DNA of 64,000 nucleotides from Prorocentrum cordatum. Lineage: Eukaryota > Sar > Dinophyceae > Prorocentrales > Prorocentraceae. The notes under the pieces were generated by a model. The model was given only the letters and a program-made list of their open reading frames with translations. It was not told the origin of the DNA and did not search any database. Position numbers and translations under genes: made by a program. Location of the stretch: the NCBI GenBank assembly GCA_963575745.1, contig CAUYUJ010003625.1, forward strand, positions 519,222-583,221, given 5' to 3'. Below, piece after piece: positions 22,201-32,462 of this stretch. Positions within the stretch are counted from its first letter, which is position 1, and each line of letters opens with the position of its first letter.

Positions 22201-22566
22201 CCTCATGTTCTCCTCGAGGAAGTCATCGTTCTGAACTGAGGCCTCGTCAGCGCTCTCTGCCAGTCGCATCCCTGCCAGCAAGTCGGCGCTCACGACGCCA
22301 CAGTACGCCTTGAAGATCACCTTCCAATCGTTCCACTTGTGCTCTTCGCCCGTGAACACGTCTGGCTTGCCCAGCGTGCGGGTGTCCACGAGCGACTCGG
22401 CTCGAGGCTGCGGCACAGGCCCGTCCACCCGTGGTCTAGCCTCGGCCACACGGCCGAGCCGCTGCACCTCGGCCGTGAGATCGTTATCCCTCTTCTGGCG
22501 GTTCTGCAGCTCCTGGGCCAGCGCTATCATCTGCTGCTCTAGAGCCTGCACGCGCTCCTCCGCCAT
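19225..22566 (-). CDS. Gag-protease-integrase polyprotein of element B
   Basis: 1,113 codons from an ATG (22564-22566). In order: coiled coil (VQALEQQMIALAQELQNRQK), capsid-like helical region to about residue 250, Lys/Ser/Gly-rich linker, one CCHC knuckle (CWGCGGRGHTQREC), a protease site VGIDSRAAASVLP, the pre-integrase segment SGHRLVFDSEGGQDIS, an HHCC zinc site (HEVLHEPYRAWCREC), the integrase core with RSDGEAPLVAL (second Asp) and GNGLAEHAVREV (Glu), and a C-terminal region ending in a Gln/Glu/Pro-rich part. Two key positions are changed: protease DSR instead of DSG, and GIVYGYL where element A has AVDYGYL, so the first integrase Asp is Val. The frame is intact but the enzymes are probably dead. 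Confidence 0.75.
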   Translation of the reverse strand: MAEERVQALEQQMIALAQELQNRQKRDNDLTAEVQRLGRVAEARPRVDGPVPQPRAESLVDTRTLGKPDVFTGEEHKWNDWKVIFKAYCGVVSADLLAGMRLAESADEASVQNDDFLEENMRQASQQMYYILLLLCRQHPLTTIVNAGENEGFQAWRKLVEYYEPNARSRIAGQLLNILNFSFTGDVEDRLALFERELLRYEQRSGEAITASMRIGIVLRQLEEGPLRQHLLLNATRLVEWQDFRREVTDIRRAHSAIAPVPVPMDLSAFTKGDGKGRFKGDGKGKSKSSGKGESKGDSKGKSKSDGKSKTSSKSHGQQLGPLCWGCGGRGHTQRECPSKRRGTLASMEQTLARINASQSTSATVPSAASSISTAATTRLSPATAMSGTSSRQVAALYLNDAGEQVSYPFANLHSLSIYDPGPDKADVAPVDSATGAALDLNMIHGNSDAEEVELNGILRVGIDSRAAASVLPRGSCADYPVHEGGQAISCKTASGHYVNDEGEKILVGAMPGASQARAAKFRVADVSKPLLSVAEMVDSGHRLVFDSEGGQDISYAHHKTSGDVVRFCRRNKVYEMDMHVDPHVPEVCPVEAAGREPPEGEAGQPGAAHEEVAEGPPARPAREPAAPTAAERAAHEVLHEPYRAWCRECVSGRGLSAGHQTKDHQESALAVVGIVYGYLGEREDATPLLIGKDSKQRWFHASVVPAKGTQHPWPAKSWSRRLASAGHKRFVFRSDGEAPLVALTTRIGAKLKEEYGIETVPEESAVGDSQGNGLAEHAVREVEAKAGAVRAQVDDLHGVSIGVEHPVTPWMVEFAAMSINLGRRGADGRTAWELRHGRPFNKDLACFSEKVLYLPGGKRKAGIEDKFLAGLYLGPTLRTDEVYIGTELGVLRARAFQRLTVEQRADKDLLNSLVGKPWAPAPTDVEVDEVPVAIEIRAPAPAPVAPLGGPLAPIPEAGDLPPRALRVGRPPAGPRAVYIRKDVEIAKYGLSPGCYGCAAILNGARAQAHSAECRARIEQAMQDDEEAKQRLEDARERKRHRTDVAGPVYQEGGSSGSGGPAPAQQAPPAPEAAAAADAAMAPAPHDPGDDNMQEEIGALLLSLSATAGARPT

Positions 22567-22567
22567 C

Positions 22568-22872
22568 TCAGCGGCGGTTCGCGCGCAGCTTCGTGAAATC
22601 CTTCAGGTGCTGGCCCAGCGCTGCCCAGGTCCTCCTCAGCCTGAACAGCTTGCGTAGCTGCCTCGCCACTCTCCTCCAGCCTCGATGGACCTCGACGAGC
22701 TCCCACTCGTCGCCCTCGCTGGAGCTGGGCCCGGCAGGCCCTGCTGTGGCTCCCGCACCGGCGGCCGGCCCCAGGCTGCTGGGGCTCCCCGCGCCGCTGG
22801 CGGGAGAGGGGGCCGCGGAGCCCGACCCTGTGGACTGGGAGGGTCGGGACCACGGCTCCGCTACCATGGCGA
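22568..22872 (-). CDS. Small basic leader ORF upstream of gag
   Basis: A minus-strand ORF of about 100 codons ends in TGA one base before the gag ATG (TGAGATG). It has a Pro/Ser/Gly-rich first half and a basic helical end (DEWELVEVHRGWRRVARQLR...). The tight stop-start spacing would suit termination-reinitiation. No family is recognised. It could also be an N-terminal part of Gag cut off by a stop. Confidence 0.35.
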
Positions 22873-23127
22873 GATCTTTTCTTCGGGTGCTTGCCTTGAG
22901 CCATACCAGCAATGGCATGATCTCTGTCAGTAAACCTGCTGGGGGTCTCTGGATTCCTGCAGACGACGAAAACGAGGACGAGAACGAGGAGGGACGGCAG
23001 CGCCAACCACGGCACGTACGCCGGCAGCGACAGAAGGAGGGAGGGAAAAAAAGGAGGACCCCCAGCGGCCCGCCAAGAAAACACTTCTACAAATTTGCAA
23101 CACAGTTAAACGAAGAAAAGAGCGCGA

Positions 23128-23267
23128 TTATTTATGTTCGGCGATGACGGGCGTCATGGGGAGGAGGGCGAAGGGGGGTATGACGTAACGCCACCCCGCC
23201 GTGTGGCTCCGGCACCGCAGCCGCGCCCGCGCGCGCGACGCGACGAGCGACGAGCGACGAGCGACGA

Positions 23268-23308
<41 letters not shown>

Positions 23309-24650
23309 AGCAGCGCGTAGGTGGCGATATGCCCCACTGCGAGTGTGTACACAACAACGCTCGCGTGCACCACAGCGCGCGTGTATACCACAGCGCCTGC
23401 GTACACCGCAACAACCGTGTGCAACGCAGCTCCAGTGTACGCAGCGTCAGTGTACACCACAGTGCCTGCGTACACTATAGCGCTGGTGTACATGTGCACA
23501 CCGCAGCTACCATGTGCAACACAGCGCCTGTGTGTACACCACAAAACGTGCGTGCACCGCAGCGCCTGTGCACGCCACAGCGCGCGTTTACACCACAGCA
23601 TCCGCGTGCAACGCAGCGCTGGTGTACACCACGGTGCCTGCGTGCATAGGACAAGTAGAAAGAACATGTGCGTGAGGATTTGATGCGGACAACTAGACGC
23701 CACGCCAGAACGTGTTGAGAATCGAATGCGACGATGTTTCTTCCTCCCTCTTCCTCCTCTTCCTCCACCACCTCCTCCTCCTCCTCCTCCTTCTCCTCCT
23801 CCTCCTCCTCTTCCTCATCGTCGTCCTCCTCCACCTCCTCCTCGTCCTCCTCCTCCTCCTCCTCCTCCTCCTCCTCCTGATCCTCCTCCGTACCCCATGT
23901 CGTGCGGGTTGGCGCACGTGCGCATCTCAGCGCGCACCGCAGACTGGTCTATTGAATCGGCCCACTTGGCTCTGACACGGCCGATTTAGCTGGAGCTTCC
24001 TGGACGCAGATGTAAAGAAAAGGGTGATGCGGGCGGACTCGGAGGACTCATAGATTCCAGCGGCGTTCCGTTGTCCATACGGACTATTTTCCAATGTTTT
24101 CTGTGGAATCCACAAGTACTCAACGCTGTCATAAAGATTCGTTCTAACACTCTATATACAATAGTGGTGTTGTGTTGCACACGGTTGCTGTGACGCACAC
24201 AGGCGCCGTGGTGCACAAGCACTGCAATGTACGCGCGTATTGTGGTGTACACTGGTGCTGTGTTGCACACGGCTGATGTGGTGTACGCAAGCGCTGTGGT
24301 GTGCACAAGAGCTGTTGAGTCCGCAGGCACAGTGGCACAAACTGGCGCTGTGTTGCACGCGGTTGCTGTGGTGTACATATGCGGCGTGGTGTACACAGCC
24401 ACTGTGGTGCACGCAGGAACTGTGGTGTACACAAGCGTTGTGGTGCAAATCGCCACCTACATGCTGGCGCTACCCGTCCTCCGTCATGCTTTAGCATTCC
24501 CAAAACGCCGCCGGCGCGAAACGTGACGTCATCGACCCTCTCAACCCCCTTAGATAATTGCCGTCATCGGCCCGGAATAAAAAAAGGGGGTTCAGCCGCG
24601 TCCGCGCGCACGACGACTATGAGCGACGAGCGACAAGCCACGAGCGACGA

Positions 24651-24684
<34 letters not shown>

Positions 24685-24850
24685 CACGAACGACGACGAC
24701 GACGACGACTGCGGACCAAACTCCTATGCGGATTCCTTCGTGGACGCCTACGCAGATCCCAATGCGCACGGCGGCAGTGCCCGGAGCAAAGGGGGGGGGG
24801 GGCAGCGGGGGCCATGACGCCCGCCATGCCCCAAGCAATAAAGAAACGGG
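23128..24850. mobile_element. Foldback-like element, copy I
   Basis: The left end reads TTATGTTCGGCGATGACGG and the right end is its imperfect inverted counterpart (CATGACGCC...CAAGCAATAAAGAAA). Inside, both halves carry (GACGAGC)n/(GAC)n tracts and arrays of a short GTGTACACCACAGCGCCT-like unit that run in opposite orientation left (23340-23650) and right (24170-24460) of the centre. A CT-rich microsatellite lies at 23726-23885. The same architecture recurs at 26308-27780. I see no transposase, so it would be non-autonomous. Open frames inside are repeat artefacts. Confidence 0.6.
23726..23885. repeat. (TCC)n polypyrimidine tract
   Basis: About 160 bp of TCC/CTC triplets inside foldback copy I. 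Copy II has a shorter equivalent at about 26845-26915. Confidence 0.85.
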
Positions 24851-26307
24851 CTCAAAATTATACGACAAAAAAAAAAGAAACGAATAATAACAAGAAGAAA
24901 AAAGGCACAACAAACAGCAGGAAACGGAGGGCGGAAGCGGCCTTCCGTCCGAACCTTGGGCTGCGTTCCGGGCCGCGGCAGCCCTGGCAAGGCCGCGCGG
25001 CTTCGTGAGCCGGGCCACAGGGGCGCTGCTGCTGATGCCGTTCGGCCTGCAGGGGACCATGATCATTGAATGCCATAATTTTCTGGTCGCCACCGCAGAG
25101 ATCGGTCACTACCGACTTTGCCTCAAGTTCCGGCATCGGTCGCGACCGATTTGAAGTGCCGATCGGTCGCTACCGGTCGCGGCCCAAAAAATCTGGTATC
25201 CAGTGATCTGGGGGCGGGGGGGCAGAGCAGAGGCGGAGGCGGATGCTAAGTTTTCGATCAGGGGCCTTTTATACGGGAGCGCCGGGGGGGGGTGCGAGGG
25301 AATGGGGGGGCCATCAGGGAAGCCAGGGGGGATCCCTGGAAGCCCTGCCGCCCTCTTTTTCGATGGCCCCGAACCCTTTTACCGGAGCCGCCCACATTCC
25401 TCTAAGTCGCCACGCACCTCACATGTGCGCGCCGCCAACCCCTGTCACCCATCGATATTCGGCGGTCTCTGGCGGTCTTCTGCGGTTTCTGGCGGTTTCG
25501 GCGGGTTCTAGCGGCCTTCTGCGCGAAAGTTGGATTGCTGCGGTTGGCAAGAGATCCATGCCGAACGCCCCACAAAAGGAGAAGCATATAGGGAGGCGGG
25601 AAAGGAAGCAAACAGGATGGGAAAACGGGACGACAAGGATGCTCATGGCACGGCAACGCGCATCATTTGTATTGTCGTTCGAGCCCCAGCCGCCCCCCCG
25701 CCGAAGTGAACCCTTGGCGTCGACCGGAAACACGCCCAGCAACTGCGCCGAAGTGCGTTCGCGCCTTCGCTGCACGCAGGAAGCGCCCTGGGCAACAACG
25801 GCCTATAGCGCACGGCAACGGCCTGCGTAATTTGATTCGGCCCCCGCGCCGCCCTCCAAAAGCTGCGCAACAGAGGTAACGCAGGTGCTGGGTCACTCTG
25901 AGGTGTAGCCGAACATTGCTCCTGTGGCTCATGCCAGCCATCAACGCACTCGCAGTCCGCCTCGGTTCCTGCTTGCGCACGTGAACACGCTCTGTAGGCC
26001 TGAGATCATCCTCACAAGTCCTTGTCATCGAGGGCCCGAGCTAAGTGGCTCGCAGCGCAATGCGGGCGATACCCCAAGACCGTCATCAAGGCCTCGGCCG
26101 CGAAGGCCTTTTCCGACGGGTTCTGAAGGAGGGCCCTTACGAGCATTCGATCACAACCTGGCTCGGTTCACCATGCACGATGTGCCTCTGTAGAATGGCT
26201 GCGGTGGTCCGAACCCACTCGTGGCAGCTGGGTAAGGACCCCGGCACTCTAAGAGCCTCGGCTGCGATGCCCGCCCGCGAAGAAAGAGGAGGCAGGAAGG
26301 CGTTTCT
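24851..26307. other. No gene recognised between foldback copies
   Basis: Open frames of up to about 200 codons are present on both strands without motifs. Structured items are the palindrome cluster at 25097-25190 and a run of CTGGCGGTTT-like repeats at about 25456-25515. Confidence 0.35.
25097..25190. repeat. Cluster of CGGTCGC/GACCG palindromes
   Basis: Three palindromic sites occur within 95 bp: GATCGGTCACTACCGAC (about 25099), CATCGGTCGCGACCGAT (about 25134) and GATCGGTCGCTACCGGTCGCG (about 25161). The central CGGTCGCGACCG is a perfect 12-bp palindrome. Compare the related sites at 49113-49330. Confidence 0.6.
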
Positions 26308-27780
26308 TTATGTTCGGCGATGACGGCGTCATGGGGGGGGGGAGGGCGGGGGGGGGTATGACGTGACGCCCCCCCCGCCGTGTGGCTCGGGCACCACAGC
26401 CGCGCCCGCGCGCACGACGCGACGAGCGACGAGCGACGAGCGACGACGACGACGCGAGCAACATGTAAGTCGCGATCTGGCCATTGCGCCTGTGTGCACC
26501 ACAACGCTCGCGTGAACCACGCCGCGCGTGTGCACCACAGCGCCTGCGTACACCGCAACAGCCGTGTGCAACGCACCGCCCGCATATACCACAATACTTG
26601 GGAGCACTGCAGCGCCAGTGTACATACACCGCAGCAGCCATGTGCAACACAACGCCTGTGTACACCACAGTGCTTGCATGCACCGCAGCGCCTGTGCACG
26701 CCACAGCGCCTGTTTACACCACAGTATCCGCGTGCAACGCAGCGCTGGTGTACACCACAGTGCCTGCGTACATAGTAGAAGAAGCATGTACGTCAGGATA
26801 TGATGCGAACAATTAAACGCCACGCCAGGAAAGTGACGCTTTCCCCTCCTCGCTCCTCCTCCACCTCCTCCTCCTCCTCCTCCTCGTCCTCCTTTTCCTC
26901 CTTCTTACCCCCTGTCGTGCGGCTTGGCGTTACAACGAACGTGCGCATCTCAGCGTGCACCGCAGAATGGTCGATTGAATCGGTCCACTTGGTTGTTGGA
27001 CGGCCACTTTAGCTGGAACCTCCTGGACGCATATGGGAATTAGGGTGATGCGGGCGGACTCGGGGGGACTCGTAGATTCCGGCGGCGCTCCTTTGTCCAT
27101 GAGTGTGTTGCTGTGTACGGCTGACGTGGTGCACACAGGCGCCGTGGCGTACACAAGCACTGCAGTGCACGCAAGCATTGTGGTGTACACTGGTGTTGTG
27201 TTGCGCACGGCTGATGTGGTGTACGGAGGCGATGTGGTGTACACAGGAGCTGCTGTGCCCGCAGGCACGGTGGCACAAACTGACGTTGTGTTGCACGCGG
27301 CTGCTGTGGTGTGCATCGGCGGTGTGGTGTACACAGGCGCTGTGGTGCACGCGGGCACTGTGATGTACACAGGCGTTGTGGTGCATATCGCCACCTACAT
27401 GTTCGTGCTACCCGTCCTCCGTCATGCCTGACCATTCCCAAACGCCGCCGGCGCGAAACGTGACGTCATCGACCCCCTCCCCCCCAGATGATTGCCGTCA
27501 TCGGCCCGGACCTAAAAATAGGCTCCAGCCGCTTCCGCGCGCACGACGACGATGGGCGACGAGCGACGAACCACGAGCGACGACGACGAACGACGACGAC
27601 GACGACGACGACGACGCCTGCGGACCAAACACCTATGCGGATTCCTACGCGGGCACCTACGCGATCCCAATGCGCACGGCGGCAGTGCCAGGAGCGCACT
27701 GGGGGGGGAGCGTTGCGTCATGGGGAGGGGGGGGGGGCGGGGGCCATGACGCCCGTCATGCCCCAAGCAATAAAGAAATG
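26308..27780. mobile_element. Foldback-like element, copy II
   Basis: Same structure as copy I. The left end TTTCTTTATGTTCGGCGATG is matched by the right end CAAGCAATAAAGAAA, inverted. Inner inverted segments are also visible: ACATGTAAGTCGCGATCTG near 26464 and its inverted counterpart, ACATGTAGGTGGCGATATG when read on the minus strand, near 27395. The short-period arrays lie at 26480-26780 and 27110-27400 in opposite orientation, and the centre carries the GGGTGATGCGGGCGGACTCG segment found at 24025 in copy I. It is non-autonomous. Confidence 0.6.
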
Positions 27781-28753
27781 GCCTCCAGCGAGGGCAAGAG
27801 GGCAGAGGACGCAGGGCAAGAAGGCGGAGGGCAAATAAAGCAGGAGGGAAAGAGGGAGGACGGAGCATGACGGAGCAAGAGGAAGGCGAAGTAAGGATCA
27901 GGAGAAAAAGGGGAGGAAGGGACGGAAGGGGGGGGGAGCAAAAAGTGAGTGAGTGAGCGACGACGGTCACGAAGCGAATTCTGTGGATGACGACGCCCGA
28001 CAACGTTGGGAAAATATGTTGCTCGTTTGGAAGTCGTGGCCTCATGGCACGGCTGCCCGAGGCCTCTCGAACACTGGCAAGCGAAATGCCCACATGGACA
28101 GCAATGCGATGGCTACTGTGCACCATCACCCCAGCTGCATGTGAATATGCACATGCACCCGTGTCGGCAATCCAACCAGGAACCCGTCAATGTTACCGGG
28201 CTCCAGACACGGACTGCCGCACCACACAGCACAAGTGGCCAGGATAGCGGGGCTGCAGCACCTAAGACACCGGCGCCCACAATCAGCTAAAACGCGGGCG
28301 GCACTGAACACATGCACAGCCGAAGGAGCAACGGGAGGGTTGGGCCGCTCAGAAGTTTCCTTAAGGGCACCTACTTCCACTTCTTTCTAAGACTCCAAGG
28401 CATCTACCGTGGCTCGTAACAGCCTCACTCGCACAATGGAAGCTGCACGCTCATTATCCTGGCACGCGAACCTCCTATCCTCGGGAACACGGACCCGCTT
28501 GGCGGCAGCCGTGTCAATAATATCAGCAACAGAATTTCCCTGCACCATCCACGCTGGCGCTGACCATCAGGCAAACTCGCGCAACTCCAGATGTGAATTG
28601 GTAATCAATACCGCAAATATATGCCTCATCTCGCCCTCGAAACTGCTCACCCAACTGCCGCCGCAAATCGGCATCAGGCCCTGACAGAGACCCATGGCGT
28701 CTCTCGGCCCAGCTATCATCCACTCCACTGTTGTCCGTGACATAGACCACGTG
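27781..28753. other. No gene recognised
   Basis: A purine-rich stretch (27781-27950) is followed by ordinary sequence with only short open frames and no motifs. Confidence 0.35.
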
Positions 28754-28849
28754 CTATGACGTGGCTCGCGCCGTCAAGAGCCATGCTCGCAGCTCGCCGC
28801 GAGGGGCCGCCTGACGCGCTTCCACCAGAGGCCCTGGTATGGCGGCCCC

Positions 28850-29611
28850 TACTCTGAGGGGAATGGCCCCATCCACTCTGGCAATCGAAATGCAAAACCG
28901 TCGGAGCCGATCGTCACTGGACTCCGCCCCCCCCTCGCAACACCACAGGGCTCCTCCTTCTTGAGCTTCTTCTCGCGCTTCATCTTCAGGCGCGCCTCCT
29001 CGATGTTCTCCTTTGTCTTTCTCACGGACGCCAGTCGCTTGTCGCGCATCTTGCATTTCGAGTAGTGCCCGTGCTGGTTCCCGCCGCTCCACCTTGTGGC
29101 CAACGGGTGGGAACAGCTCGACTGCTCATCCTCTACCTTGCCCATCAGAGTCACGCGCAGGGCCATGATCGCCGACTGGCGCGAGATCGCGCAGACCCTG
29201 AGGAACAGCGCCATCTTGATGGACCACCTGCGCCACGTGCGAACGGCCGGGCTCAGCAGGAAGGCGCCCTCGTAGAACAGCTACTTCTCGACCACCGCCA
29301 TGGCCTCCTCCTCGAAGTTGATGCGCTGCAGCTCGGTGTCGACCCAGGGGTCGGGAGTCTGATCCCAGTTCATCTCGATCTCTGACCCCGCTTCCTCCAC
29401 GTACTCCGGGATCACCTCCAGCTCCGGGTCCGATTCGATGATGTCGCGCTGAGTCCTCAGCACCTGCTGGCGTAGATGCGAAAGCGAGCGAGTGCTCCGG
29501 GGCTTGATGATCTTGACCTTCTGGGTCGGCATCGGGCGCTCGATACCGTAGAGCGTGCAAGGGTCGCTGGCCCGACTGGTCACTGCTAGAGCTCGAGCCG
29601 GGATGTGCCAC
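28850..29611 (-). pseudogene. Retroelement segment downstream of protease, with CH-x-HC motif
   Basis: Two frames are coding-like. 29281-29540 reads a basic start (KVKIIKPRSTRSLSHLRQQV) and an acidic end. 28960-29214 carries CSHPLATRWSGGNQHGHYSK followed by C, a Cys/His arrangement that may bind zinc, then a Lys/Glu-rich helix. I associate the GGNQ-H-Y-x-KC pattern with dinoflagellate gag-pol polyproteins, from memory. It follows the gag-protease ORF at 29808-32033 and probably belongs to it, but stops and frame changes separate the parts. Confidence 0.4.
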
Positions 29612-29807
29612 GGAGGGTCGGCTAGCCCCTGGGCCTGAAAACTGCCTGGCACTGGTTCCCGACTGTTCTGAGGCAAGGCTGGATGGGGAGAGAGCGAGAG
29701 AAGAGCGAACGCTGTCCCTCGCAGGCAGTGCAGCCCGCCCCGCCCCCTACGTCCTGACCGAGAGCCTCGATCGGAAACTCCGTGTACCCGATCCAGCGGC
29801 CGGCAAA

Positions 29808-32033
29808 CTACAGCACCTCGCTCGGGACGCCGTCGGCCCAGGAGCCCTCGAGGATGCGGCAGCCGGACGAGCCGTCGTCCAGCATCTGATAGATGACGCG
29901 GCCCGGCCCTGAATATGAAATCGAGGCTGGAGGTGGGCCGGCCTCGGCAAAAGAAAAAGGATCCTGCCTCGGACTCACGTGCACGCGCCGAACGACGCTC
30001 TCCAGCTGGACCCAGCAATCCTGCAACTTCGACGGTACCTCGAGCCACGAGTGAGCTCCGCCAGTCTCCACAACGAAGGGAGGGGACTTGTCCGCCAGAT
30101 CCTGGTGAATCGAGAAATCCGCGGACTCGCGGCCTATGAGCGAGACGGCTCGGTGGCCCGAGGGCAGCTTCAGCAATTTGAGATCCTGGCGGTTGCCTTC
30201 CTCCCCGATCATCATGACATCCCATCGAAGGTCGATCGCGGACTTGAGAAACTCCAGAAACGTCGCTGGCAGCAATGGGGGACACGGGCGGGGCAGAATC
30301 AGAAATTCGACCACGCCACACGCTTGAAGAGAGACAGGAACTGCAGCTACTCCGATCGGCTTGGCCTTTCCGCCCACTCCATTGGCGGTCGGAACCTTGT
30401 CGGTGTCAAAGATGTGCACCTCATATCCTTTCTTCTTGAACGCCGACCTGAGCCGATCGATATCTGGGGCGCCTATCAACGCCTGGCCAGCCGCCGTGTC
30501 CACCAGGGCGTACTCGTCCATGTCCTGCAGCGCAGCCGCAACGAGCATCTCTAGGTCCACCTGACCCGGAGACGGCAACCGCTGGCCCACCTGGCCCGTG
30601 ATCGTCTTGCCCGCGGTCTCCATGAGCGGTCCCACCTGGCCCTCCTCATGGGAGATCGCAGTCCAGCTCGTCCCAGAGTGGGTGCTCGCACCGTGCTTCA
30701 AGTTGAAATAGAACGAAGACTGCACCGGCTTCTTGTCTTGCCTCTTTCCGGCTGCCGGTCGGGATGACTCCGACTTCAGGCGATCTGCTCTACTTCGGTA
30801 CGGCTTCCTGCAGTCCTCACGCCAGTGCCCCTTTTCCCAACAATTCGAACAGCGTGACCTTTTCTTGAAATCGCCCCTGGTGACCTTCTTCGTGTTCTTG
30901 CGTCTATCGAAGAAGTCCCTGTCCACCCGTCTGTTGGTCTTGAGCTGCCTGGCCTCTGCCCACGCCCTGCGACGCTGCGGGAGCGTTACCTCTGCGAACA
31001 CATCCAATATGTGCTCCTCGTCCAGATCCTGGGAGTCCAGAGAGACGAGGATGGTTGTCAGCTCCTGCTCATCGAACTCCATCTCGAAGAGGCCGAAGCA
31101 GTCGCTGTCGTCGTACAACCCGCAGTCGTACTCGTCGGCTTCTTCTGGCACCGTGACCGCGAATGTCTTTGCCGGCGCGGCCGCAGGAGCCCGTGGAAGC
31201 GTCTGCGTCTCCGTGATGTCAAGCTCGAGCAAGGCGGCACGAACTGCGTCTATCGTCTTTCTGCCGGCCATCAACGTTCTCAGGTTCAGCCTCAGCTGAG
31301 GTGTCAGATTCGCTCCTTCCTCGTAGTACCTGGCCGTGACCTGGTCTGGAAGCGTCAGTCCCAGCCTTTCGGCTGCTGCTATCTGCTGATCTCGCCTGAC
31401 TACAAAATCTGTGAGCGTCTCCCCCTTCCGCATAGCGAAATCGAACAATGCCTCGCTGTGTGCCTCTCTTTCTTTGCCTCCCGGGCGTTCCCCGCTCAAC
31501 AGCTTGAGGTGGTCGATGACCTTCTGGATACCGTCACTTTCATCGACCAGGTGCCTGATGCTCTTAAACATCGCCTGCAACTCGATGGGAAACGACTCGA
31601 TGATACGCCCGGCCCGAGCTTCCGTCTTGAAGGCGGTTCTCTGGTTCCAGGACTTAAGACTTGCAAGGTACAACTCCAAATTCTCTAACCCGTGCCATGT
31701 CGGAAGCGCAGAGTAGTCTCGATTGACTTCTTCCCACGGTGACTTACCCCGCGAGTTGGACCCTGACCAACTCCAGGAGGACCACCATCTCCAATCAGAC
31801 CACTCGGTGCCTCGCCAGTCTCCCCACGCCTCTTCTCCACTCGTAGAGCCTGCTGGGGCTCCATCTGGTCCATCCTTCTTGGGCGTGGAGAGCTTCTCCC
31901 ACGGGTCGTGTACATGGGCGCTCTGTTGCTCGCGAACTTTTCCGCCTCGAGCGTCGCCCTCACCACCACGCTGAGCAGAGCCCCCCTGACCCATGTCCTC
32001 GTTCACGCTCCGGCTACCATTGTCGGCTGGCAT
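29808..32033 (-). CDS. Gag-protease polyprotein of retroelement C
   Basis: 741 codons from an ATG (32031-32033). After a disordered N-terminus with a Trp-rich patch (WSDWRWWSSWSWSG), residues about 115-270 are Gag-capsid-like (LENLELYLASLKSWNQRTAF..., later AMRKGETLTDFVVRRDQQ). A CCHC knuckle, CSNCWEKGHWREDC, lies at about residues 393-406, after basic residues. A retropepsin-like domain follows: YALVDTAAGQALIG at about residue 507, with DTA instead of D(T/S)G, then a glycine-rich flap-like region and LLPATFLEFLKSAID. Integrase and RT are absent downstream. The intact frame suggests a younger element than its neighbours. Its 5' side lies next to the repeats of the tyrosine-recombinase element. 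Confidence 0.7.
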   Translation of the reverse strand: MPADNGSRSVNEDMGQGGSAQRGGEGDARGGKVREQQSAHVHDPWEKLSTPKKDGPDGAPAGSTSGEEAWGDWRGTEWSDWRWWSSWSWSGSNSRGKSPWEEVNRDYSALPTWHGLENLELYLASLKSWNQRTAFKTEARAGRIIESFPIELQAMFKSIRHLVDESDGIQKVIDHLKLLSGERPGGKEREAHSEALFDFAMRKGETLTDFVVRRDQQIAAAERLGLTLPDQVTARYYEEGANLTPQLRLNLRTLMAGRKTIDAVRAALLELDITETQTLPRAPAAAPAKTFAVTVPEEADEYDCGLYDDSDCFGLFEMEFDEQELTTILVSLDSQDLDEEHILDVFAEVTLPQRRRAWAEARQLKTNRRVDRDFFDRRKNTKKVTRGDFKKRSRCSNCWEKGHWREDCRKPYRSRADRLKSESSRPAAGKRQDKKPVQSSFYFNLKHGASTHSGTSWTAISHEEGQVGPLMETAGKTITGQVGQRLPSPGQVDLEMLVAAALQDMDEYALVDTAAGQALIGAPDIDRLRSAFKKKGYEVHIFDTDKVPTANGVGGKAKPIGVAAVPVSLQACGVVEFLILPRPCPPLLPATFLEFLKSAIDLRWDVMMIGEEGNRQDLKLLKLPSGHRAVSLIGRESADFSIHQDLADKSPPFVVETGGAHSWLEVPSKLQDCWVQLESVVRRVHVSPRQDPFSFAEAGPPPASISYSGPGRVIYQMLDDGSSGCRILEGSWADGVPSEVL

Positions 32034-32206
32034 TGGGGGCGGATGAGGCCGATAGGCCCGAGAAGATCACTTTCTCAGACGAGAGTGCGAGCGAACTCCG
32101 ACAAATCAGCTCAATGGCGCGAGGGCGCCCCGAAGCCAAATTCGCTGCAAGGATGCTGTCGGTCAAAAAGGGGAGAGGACAGGAGGGGAAAATGTGAACA
32201 ATTCGG

Positions 32207-32303
32207 TGCTCATGAGGCCCTTCTTTTTGGTGGTAAGTTATGTTACCATGTGGGGCCACACACAGGTAATAAGAGATCAGTCATGCATGGCTGTCGAGAC
32301 TTC
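32207..32303 (-). repeat. 97-bp direct repeat, outer copy (B2-like)
   Basis: Nearly identical (two differences seen) to 32463-32559, in the same orientation, 256 bp apart start to start. Position 3' of the tyrosine recombinase and methyltransferase fits B2 of a split direct repeat (B1-A2-B2). Confidence 0.8.
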
Positions 32304-32462
32304 TGACAGAGTACAGGCGAAAGACGTGCGCTATGTTAACAGGTCCAGGGTGGCCGAGGGTGGGCAGCTTGAGCCCATGCAGCCGCAGAGAGAGGCTGCT
32401 TGTGGGCGGCAACAGAAAACGAAAGGGCTTCTCAAAGCAACAACGTGCACATCGCACTACTA

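Larger units (their letters stand above)
17985..23100 (-). mobile_element. Copia-like element B, 3'-truncated
   Basis: Contains a small leader ORF (22568-22872), Gag, protease and integrase in one long ORF (19225-22566), and the first part of RT (17936-19228). It ends in mid-RT at about 17990 where element A begins. The upstream limit is uncertain; an AT-rich stretch at about 23060-23125 precedes the foldback element starting at 23128. No terminal repeat pair was found. Confidence 0.65.

Noticed and set aside
23134-24503. His/Val/Thr-rich open frames in the foldback elements
   Set aside because: They follow the short-period GTGTACACCACAG arrays in every frame; the same occurs in the inverted half and in the second copy.
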